64,000 nucleotides of DNA from Theropithecus gelada (lineage: Eukaryota > Chordata > Mammalia > Primates > Cercopithecidae), in contig NC_037668.1 in assembly GCF_003255815.1 (NCBI RefSeq), positions 83,401,915-83,465,914 of the forward strand, given 5' to 3'. Of the stretch, positions 56,791 through 64,000 are shown one piece after another. The notes beneath the pieces were generated by a model. It saw nothing but the letters and a program-made list of their open reading frames with translations, was not told the DNA's origin and searched no databases. The translations under genes and the position numbers were made by a program. Numbering within the stretch: the first letter of the stretch is position 1; every line of letters begins with the position of its first letter.

Positions 56791-57480
56791 GATGTTCAAT
56801 AAGAGTTTTTATTTTGGGGATTCTTGTATTGGATGTGGAATAGACTAGACAACTTTGTCACAACTAGATAATTACCTTTTCCTACTAACTTGGAGATTTC
56901 ATGAAATTTTGGTTCTCTTTGTCTTGTTTCTGGGAGAGGCTGAGGTTAAGAAAAGGAAAATGATGAGACTGAATGACACACATGTACACCATCATTCTTT
57001 TTCTGCCTGTTGCTTTTCTCCCTTTAAGACTAAGGATTTTTCAGCAAAGGGTTGGAAAATTATTACTCTTCATTGCTCGTGGGTGGATGTTCCTGGCAGA
57101 AGATTAACAGGTGATTAATGGAAGGGTAGACAGTTATTAGAATTAGCAATAAATATAAAAATATGCTCTTCCTACTATCAAAATAATTTACTATGATGAT
57201 TCTAAAATGTTTGAAAAATTGAGACACAAAATAAAATAACCACCCTAATCTTATTACCTTACCACAACCACTGGTCACATTTTGGTTTATATTCTTTTGA
57301 GGTGTGTGTGTATGCGTGTGTGTTTACAAACATGTAGCCATGGTTGTCAAAGTATAATTTCAAATTGCTTTTGATTTTTTATTTGCTGTGGATACTGTAG
57401 GCAGTTTTTGTAAACATCATTTAAAAAAATTGGATAACATTACATTTAATGCCAACATTTATTTACCTGTTCTGTTATTT
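56791..57480. other. Unassigned non-coding sequence
   Basis: No gene. The 57290-57450 stretch may be an old L1-class fragment. Confidence 0.35.
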
Positions 57481-57484
57481 GATC

Positions 57485-57745
57485 TGGAGCCTAGTATGTA
57501 AGATCACTGGCCCTGGAATAGGAATTATATCTCCATCACTTAAACTAGCTTTCTGACCAAATGTAGACTAAATAATTACCCTTTCTGAGCCTCAATTTCC
57601 TCAACTGGATAATAGATACAATAATGACCTATTTATAGAATTGATAGTGAAAACTAATGAGATTAAGATAACATTTACAGGTACGTTAACACAGTGCCTG
57701 ACATGTGACCTAAAAAGTTAACAAATGATGATGATTATTATTACT
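57485..57745 (+). repeat. MIR SINE
   Basis: 'tctgagcctcaatttcctca', 'actggataatagatacaata' and 'acacagtgcctgacatgtga' show a sense MIR. Confidence 0.8.
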
Positions 57746-58984
57746 GTATCAGCTCTTCATTATAAACTGTGGCTCAGTGGACATCTTCTGTGCTTTTCCA
57801 AGACTAACTACTATTTCTTTAGAGCAGAGTCCTAGAAGTGTAAAGACTGGATTAGGGCCAGGGACATTTTTGACATTGGTGACTCCAGATTTGTGTTTGG
57901 AAGGTGACTGTGCAACAGTTGAACAGGTGGAATGTAAGCTCTGCAGCCAGTATCAAGGTAGGTAAGTCCCATGAATGTTTTCAATGCCGTATAGAGCCTT
58001 GTGACTCCAAGATGCACCTATGGCATAAGCAGTCACCATGATCCTTGACCCAGAATTATGGTGAGCAGTGCAGAATAATGGACAAGCACTCTTTTACCTG
58101 TCTGTCTCTTTAGGAAGATCGGTGGCTCACATCTGGTGTCTCAATGGCTAAACAGTCAAATTTTTCTTCCAAACATGCTCTGTTTTGTTGACACAATGTG
58201 AAAAATTGAATCCGAATGTCATTGATGAGGCATGGGTTCTCCCTTCTCCATAGGCTCCTGGCTCGTCTATATTTTCTTCTATGATGGCTTCCTACAAAGA
58301 AGTTGTCCACTAAGCCCCCATGACCCCGGGACTATGTATGAGCACTGTGGCAAGGACGGCGTCTCATTGCTTGTGGTATTCCAGTGCCCATCCTGAAGGC
58401 AGGCACATAGGAGGGGTTTTAAGTATGGGCTGGCAGAGGTTTTAAGTATGGGCTGAAGGCTGGGTGGAAGTGGCTGAGCTACACGTGCACACAATTCTGA
58501 TGTACTGTATGAGCCTTAGGCTGCCATTTTTTTCCCTACAAGTCTCAGGTTTTCCATATGTAAAATGAAGGAATTTAACTGGATGTCCTCAAATATCTCT
58601 TTTGATTGTAGAAGTCTATATGTCTGTTATATAATTATAATCATGAATTTCTATTTTGTGCCAAAAGGTAAGAAACGTGCCCCTCTTTCAAGGAGTTTAC
58701 TACCAAGTTTGGAAAAATATATTATTATTATTTATTTTATAAAAGTAAATGCCAAAAATGACACTGGGCTATATATGATTAAATCCTAAAAGAATAGAGG
58801 TATGTTAGGAGCACTTCATTTATCCGCTGAGCATTTATGGAGCACAGACCATGTATGAGCTAGGTTCTGTCCTAGGCACTGAGTTGATTCAGGGTCAAGA
58901 GAAAATGCTACAGAAGCCCAGCAGTATGATCCTGGGAAAATTATTAAACCGCCTCAAACTTCACTTTTCTTTTTTTTTTGAAAA
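57746..58984. other. Unassigned; short 23-bp duplication at 58415
   Basis: A short direct repeat 'ggttttaagtatgggctg' occurs at 58415 and 58438. MIR-like text lies near 58800-58890. No gene. Confidence 0.45.
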
Positions 58985-59255
58985 GAAATACAGCCTTTAA
59001 TTTCAAAAAATAGTTTGAAAAAGTCACTAAACAAATTAATAACTGTAGTGGCCCCCAACAATCAACAACAACAAACTTTGAAGACAGATGTGAATCTGAT
59101 TTCCACAGTTACCACATTATAATATTTTAAATGTTCAGTCTTCAACAAAAAATTTTAATGCAAACAACAAAAAGGAAAGCATGGTTTATTCACAGGCATA
59201 AAGGAAATTTATAGAAACCACTTTTGAGTAAACCTAGATATCAACTTACCAGACA
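58985..59255 (+). mobile_element. Old L1M-type 3' UTR fragment
   Basis: 'ttcaacaaaaaattttaatg', 'aaaaaggaaagcatggttta', 'ttcacaggcataaaggaaat' and 'ctagatatcaacttaccaga' resemble L1ME/L1M 3' UTRs. Confidence 0.65.
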
Positions 59256-59261
59256 ACTTTT

Positions 59262-59585
59262 TTTTTTTTTGGCTATTTCTTTTATTTTTTATTTAAAAAA
59301 TTTTTTTTATTATACTTTAAGTTCTAGGATACATGTGCATAACGTGCAGGTTTGTTACATATGTATACATGTGCCATGTTGGTGTGCTGCACCCATTAAC
59401 TTGTCATTTACATTAGATATAGCTCCTAATGCTATTTCTCCCCCCTCCTCCCACCCCACGACAGGCCCCAGTGTGTGATGTTCCCCTTCCTTTGTCCAAG
59501 TATTTTCATTGTTCAATTCCCACCTATGAGTGAGAACATGCCGTGTTTGGTTTTCTGTTCTTGCGATAGTTTGCTGAGAATGATG
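59262..59585 (-). mobile_element. L1PA-type 3' end, antisense
   Basis: 'tactttaagttctaggatac', 'caggtttgttacatatgtat', 'gtgctgcacccattaacttg' and 'tatgagtgagaacatgccgt' are the L1PA 3' UTR. Confidence 0.9.
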
Positions 59586-61155
59586 GCATATATGTAAAAT
59601 GGAGATGAAATAAAAAGGTATGGAGAGGATTTGGTGATTTATGAGTTTGAAAAATACAGGGTAAATTGAAGGTGAGACAAGTGTTAGTTGCCATTATTAC
59701 TCAGAAAGTGTATTTGCCTATTGATTTTTCATGCTTAGCATTAAGAGGTGAAGAGCAGGACCTGTGACGTTATTATCTTTGGCCTGGATCGTCAAACACC
59801 CTTCTAATCTGGTCTGTTTATGTCCAGTCTTGGTTACCCCCATTTATACCCCAGTCAGCGTAAGAACCCTAAAATCTCATCTGGCCATGACATTTTCTTG
59901 TTAAAATCCCACAGGACACGTAATTAAAAAATGGGAGAAGGGCCCGGGGCTTCACTTGATCTGTAATGTTTTATATTTTCAGTTAGGTAGTAGGTTTACA
60001 AAAATTATTTATACTAGCTATACTTTTTGTCCGCCTGAAATGTTTCTGAATTAAAAGGTACGTGAGGAGGGAGTACCAAGGACATCACATTTACTGACTT
60101 GTTTCCTGGCATGCTGCAAACTGGGTGGAGGGAGACAGCGTCCTTCAGGGTGGCAGGAACAGGAGGGCTCAGAATTAATTTTGTGAGTCATTTGAGACTT
60201 CAAGAAGGTACTATGTTCCAGAAAGAAATCCAACCTGTGTTCATGAATTGGGGTCTTTATTTTCCATATAGCTTTTGACAGTTTTCCCAGAAAGAAAGAA
60301 AACAAGTGGAAAAAAGTGGGAAAATTCTCCAAACCTATACAGTCAACAGCAAGGGAGAAAACTGTTCTCATTGCCCAGCTTCTGATTTAAATGCAGGGGA
60401 AGGTCCTAATTGTCTCCCAGACCACAGGCCCCATTCTAATTTATGGAGGGGAGGGCCTGGGAGGTAAATCTCTATGTCATTTTCTAAGCCACCTAAAATA
60501 AACTCATTAAACTACCGCCCGTGAATGGAGGTGTTTTTCCCAGTGTTAAGGTGCTCCCACCCTCATCCCACACCCAGCATCACCCAGGGCACCGCCACTC
60601 TGAGATCCCGAGGGCACATCTGACAATGGAGCATTCAGGAAGGCCTTCTTGGATGGGGTAGGAAGCCTGTTTTATGCCCTGTTAATTACTGCAACAATTT
60701 ATAAAATTCATGACAAACATAAAGCCCTTACAGAGATTGTATTTCAAATGGTATTTACCTGTAACAGAATCCCCTTTGTTTGTAATTCCTGGATTTATGA
60801 GCTGTTGCACAACAAAATGGAACTGCCCCTTGTCCCCATGTGGGGCACTGGCTGGGGGACCTCAAACCTGCCGTGGAGACAGAAACCTACTCAGGCTGGG
60901 ATAGAGAAACTGCTCAGACTCACCACCAACCCACGGCGCATCTCAGTTTCACAGCCTGTGAGCCTGGGGTTTGTGATGGGGGAGGTGAAGGTTGGACTGG
61001 GTCATGTAAGTTTTCTCAGAGAACCTTGGTGCCTTGGGAAGGGACCTCAGGCAGGAGCTATTTTGACTTTGTATCCATCATAGGGATGTTCTTACAGCTT
61101 CTGGATCTATTTGCATACTCCAGTGATAAGGAGCTCCTTACCTGACAAAGCAATC
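59586..61155. other. Unassigned, repeat-poor sequence
   Basis: No gene seen. Contains long stretches with no visible interspersed repeat (about 59890-60140 and 60470-60830). The 144-codon plus frame at 60649 has no domain or start context. Confidence 0.4.
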
Positions 61156-61159
61156 AGAT

Positions 61160-61435
61160 TATTGCCATGGTCTCTTGGTCTCTAGTCTTATCCCTTTCTT
61201 TTTCTCCTCATTCTTTTTTCTAAAACCCAAATCTGATCTTGTTATGCTCCAGCTTAAAATCCAATGGTTTCCCTTTGCCTTCAGGATAAGTTCAGATTTC
61301 TCAACAAGGCCTGCAAGCTCCTGTGTGGGTTGTCCCTGCCCTCTTGTTTGCCTGCAGCTGGCAGTGGCCCCTGAGGACTCCTCACTCAGTGATGTCAAAC
61401 TACTTGCAGTTCTGTTCTTGCCTCTTTTACATTAA
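61160..61435 (-). repeat. L2 LINE 3' region, antisense
   Basis: 'aaaatccaatggtttccctt', 'tgccttcaggataagttcag' and 'caaggcctgcaagctcctgt' are the antisense L2 body. Confidence 0.72.
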
Positions 61436-61439
61436 AATC

Positions 61440-62112
61440 CCACAGATGCTGGTGAGGTTGCAGAGAATAGGGAACAACATTTATACACTGTTGGTGGGAA
61501 TGTAAATTAGTTCAACTATTATGGAAAGCAGTATGGCGATTCCTCAAAGAGCTAAAAACAGATCTATCATTTGACCCAGCAATCCCATTACTGGGTATAT
61601 ACATAGAAGAATATAAATAATGTTACCATAAAGACACACGCATGCAAATGTTTATTGCAGCACTATTCACCATAACAAAGACATAGAATCAACCTAAATG
61701 GCCATCAATGACAGATTGGATAAAGAAAATGTGGTACATATATACCATGGAATACTATGCAGCCACAAAAAGGAAAGAGATCATGTCTTTTGCAGGAACA
61801 TGGATAGAGCTGGAGGCTATTATACTTAGCAAGCTAATGCGGGAACAGAAAACCAAATACCACATGTTCTCACCTGTAAGTGTGAGCTAAGTGATGAGAA
61901 CTCATTTAACACAGAGAAGAGAACAACAGACACTGGGGTCTACTTGAGGGTGGAAGGTGGGAGGGAGAGGATCAGAAAAAATAACTACTGGGCTCTAGGC
62001 TTAGGACCTGGATGATAAAATAATCTGTACAACACACTCCCATGACACAAGTTTACCTATACAACAAACCTGCACATGTACCCCAAAACCTAAAATAAAA
62101 CTTAAAAATATC
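61440..62112 (+). mobile_element. L1PA 3' end, sense
   Basis: ORF2 end and 3' UTR: 'acccagcaatcccattactg', 'atggaatactatgcagccac', 'gcaggaacatggatagagct', 'gaccacatgttctcac'-like and 'acaaacctgcacatgtaccc' with the A-rich end. Truncated at 5'. Ends at the A-rich tail near 62112. Confidence 0.93.
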
Positions 62113-63685
62113 ACACAGTAAAACTCATATGATACAAGGATCAAGAACTTAAATTTAGGGCAGCAAGTGTGAGTATGTTTGTGGAGCTGGAAGACTGCAC
62201 CTTTCTCAGCCTCCAGCATGGGAGATCAGGTGATTAGAACTCTGTAGAGAGACAGAGGATGCTGGCAGCACCAATGAAAAGAGAAAAGCAGGTTGAGTCC
62301 CCAGGACCCAGGCAGGAAAGGGTAGAGGGCCTCAGGAGAATCAGAGGCTTGAGAACATGAGAAAGTCCCTGCTATTCTCTCGGATGACATTTGAGCTGCT
62401 GAAATGTGCTACGTTGAAAGGAGTCATTCTCATCTGACCCATCTAGAGGCTGGGGAGAAGCTCAGCTCAGCTCAGTTCTTTTCTCTGCACAGCAGGTCTG
62501 GTTTTCAGTGAGTTTCCAGCTTCAGAGAAAACAGTGCCTCTAAGCAAAGGTGCTAACTTTATGAGTCTTGGACAAGGAGTTGCTTTCATTTTCTATTGGG
62601 TGTCAGAATATGTGTCCTCTGTGAGATATGCAGGAGACCTTCAGGTTTGCATCCTCTGAAGCAGAAGACTGTTTACGGGGCAGTTAAAATCTGGAGTGAC
62701 TGTGTATTGTGACTGTCCGAAGTGTCTATTTTAAATGCTCGTGTGCTCATTTCTTAGAAGAGCTATTTCACACAGAGATCTAAAGAAAAAAGCATGAACT
62801 TCAGAGTCCATCAGATTGCAGCTGTTTTACTTACTTCTTCTCTGTGGGTCTTGACTGTAGTGTCTGAAAAATGAGGCTGCTGTTTGGAAGAGTTCTTTGA
62901 GCCGTTTAATTTCTCAGGAGCTGAAATTGATCTATGGTTTTCTCATTGATGAGATGGAGTTAACACTAACATCTACCTCTAGAGCTGCTCCGTATAAGAA
63001 TTAAAATAATCTATCTTACAAATATTATAAGGATGATGCCTCTGCATTTTCTATCAGACCACAGTTTAAGAAGAAGCTGGGAAGAAAAGGTGCAATCTGT
63101 TTACACTGAGGTATAGGAAAGGGAATGTTAGGATGCTTTTGGCTGCAAGCAACAGAAGACTTACCATTGTTTAAATGGTAAAGAAATTTATCATTTTACA
63201 TATGAAGATGTTTGAAGTAAGGGAAAAGATGACAAAATGATTCTCAGCAGTTCCAAAAGCACAGCTTCATGTTTCATTGTCTATAGGTTACTTACATACA
63301 ATCATAGGCTTCCCCTAAGCCTATCGCCACTAGATAGAGATTGAAATCTGAATGCGAGCAGGGAAAGAGTAGAGACTGTACTGGCTTTGGACAACTAGCA
63401 GTGTCTTCCCCAGAAGAAACTAATATACACCATGCAACCATATACCCAGCAGGTTCCAAGTCAATGACTACTTCAGAAACAGTTTGGTCTCTGGATGTAG
63501 ACACTTCCTGATGTGAAGGGAGGCAACATGATGTATGGGGAGAAACATGGTGTCTTTAGAATCAGCTACCTTGAGTTCAAATTTGGCTCTACCCTGACCA
63601 GGCAGGTTTCTGGTGGCTATGTGTTTAGTCAGTGCAAATATAATAATAAGATTATTTCAACAAAAATAATAAGATTAAAAATAAG
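62113..63685. other. Unassigned; MIR-like pieces
   Basis: MIR-like fragments appear around 62790-63000 and 63530-63640. No gene is supported. Confidence 0.4.
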
Positions 63686-63689
63686 ATTA

Positions 63690-63830
63690 AAGTGGAGTGC
63701 AAATCAAAACCATGAGATACCACGAAACATCCACCCATGAGAATGGTTAAAATTTAAGGGACTTGCTGGTGAGTGTATAAATTGATACACACCCTATGAC
63801 TGATCCAGCAATTATGCTCCACATGGAACA
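63690..63830 (+). mobile_element. L1 ORF2 fragment
   Basis: 'gcaaatcaaaaccatgagat' and 'ccatgagaatggttaaaatt' are part of the L1 ORF2 3' region. Confidence 0.75.
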
Positions 63831-64000
63831 ACTAAGGTGGGCCGTTTTAGCTTCAGAGCTCTCTGGGTCAGCTGAAGTGGTCTTTGGGTCTGCATTGAGC
63901 TCTTGACTTCTCTCTGTTCTGACCCTGTTTTCTATTCTTCCCTTTCATAGGGATTCATCCCAAGGGCACTTCAAAGAAACTATGCTGCATGCTAACCAAC

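Noticed and set aside
60649..61083. 144-codon plus-strand open frame
   Set aside because: No domain similarity and no exon context; length is within chance for this window.

Overview
This window looks like hominoid (great-ape or human-lineage) nuclear DNA. It is dense in Alu, L1PA, MIR, L2, MaLR and MER elements, mostly AT-rich, and has no host exon I can recognise. Outside the provirus I support no host protein-coding gene and no RNA gene; the short open frames there are chance frames or pieces of repeats.

The main object is a complete, young class I (gammaretrovirus-like) provirus on the minus strand at 31223-39642. Two 567-bp LTRs bound it. They begin TG and end CA, differ at only 7 positions by my count (about 1.2%), and are flanked by a 4-bp target duplication (ATAG). 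The insertion splits a MIR element. Reading along the minus strand: 5' LTR (39076-39642), an exact proline-tRNA primer-binding site (39056-39073), a leader with a consensus splice donor (39003-39009), gag (38605-37091, two in-frame TGA codons), a UAG readthrough signal with a downstream pseudoknot, pro-pol (37090-33470, two frameshifts and one TGA), a fully open 545-codon env (33477-31840), a polypurine tract (31790-31801) and the 3' LTR (31223-31789). Gag and Pol resemble the murine leukaemia virus-type gammaretroviruses. Env looks more like the HERV-Fc / type-D-related envelopes, so the element may be a recombinant lineage. The low LTR divergence suggests insertion a few million years ago. 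Human class I ERVs are usually much older, and I do not recognise this env among the intact human env loci I know, so a non-human ape element of the PtERV/CERV kind is a reasonable inference, but it is not proven.

Left flank (1-31222): ancient MIR and L2 copies; a probable solo LTR (4085-4690); a 144-bp direct duplication at an exact 600-bp offset (8185 and 8785); a Tigger1-type transposase remnant (9860-10440); an MLT1 LTR split by an Alu (12060-12775); two MER5A-like elements; L1 3' ends; a remnant of ERVL-type pol (about 19000-20350); six Alus, among them an AluY at 20352; and a MER2 element (29861-30190).

Right flank (39643-64000): MIR and L2 copies, an MLT1 LTR (42350-42795), one full Alu and one Alu fragment, minus-strand L1PA 3' ends, a CATC microsatellite, a MER5/MER20-type hAT element (50047-50226), an MSTA/THE1-type LTR (56437-56790) and a plus-strand L1PA 3' end (61440-62112). 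The remaining stretches are unique or too decayed to assign.
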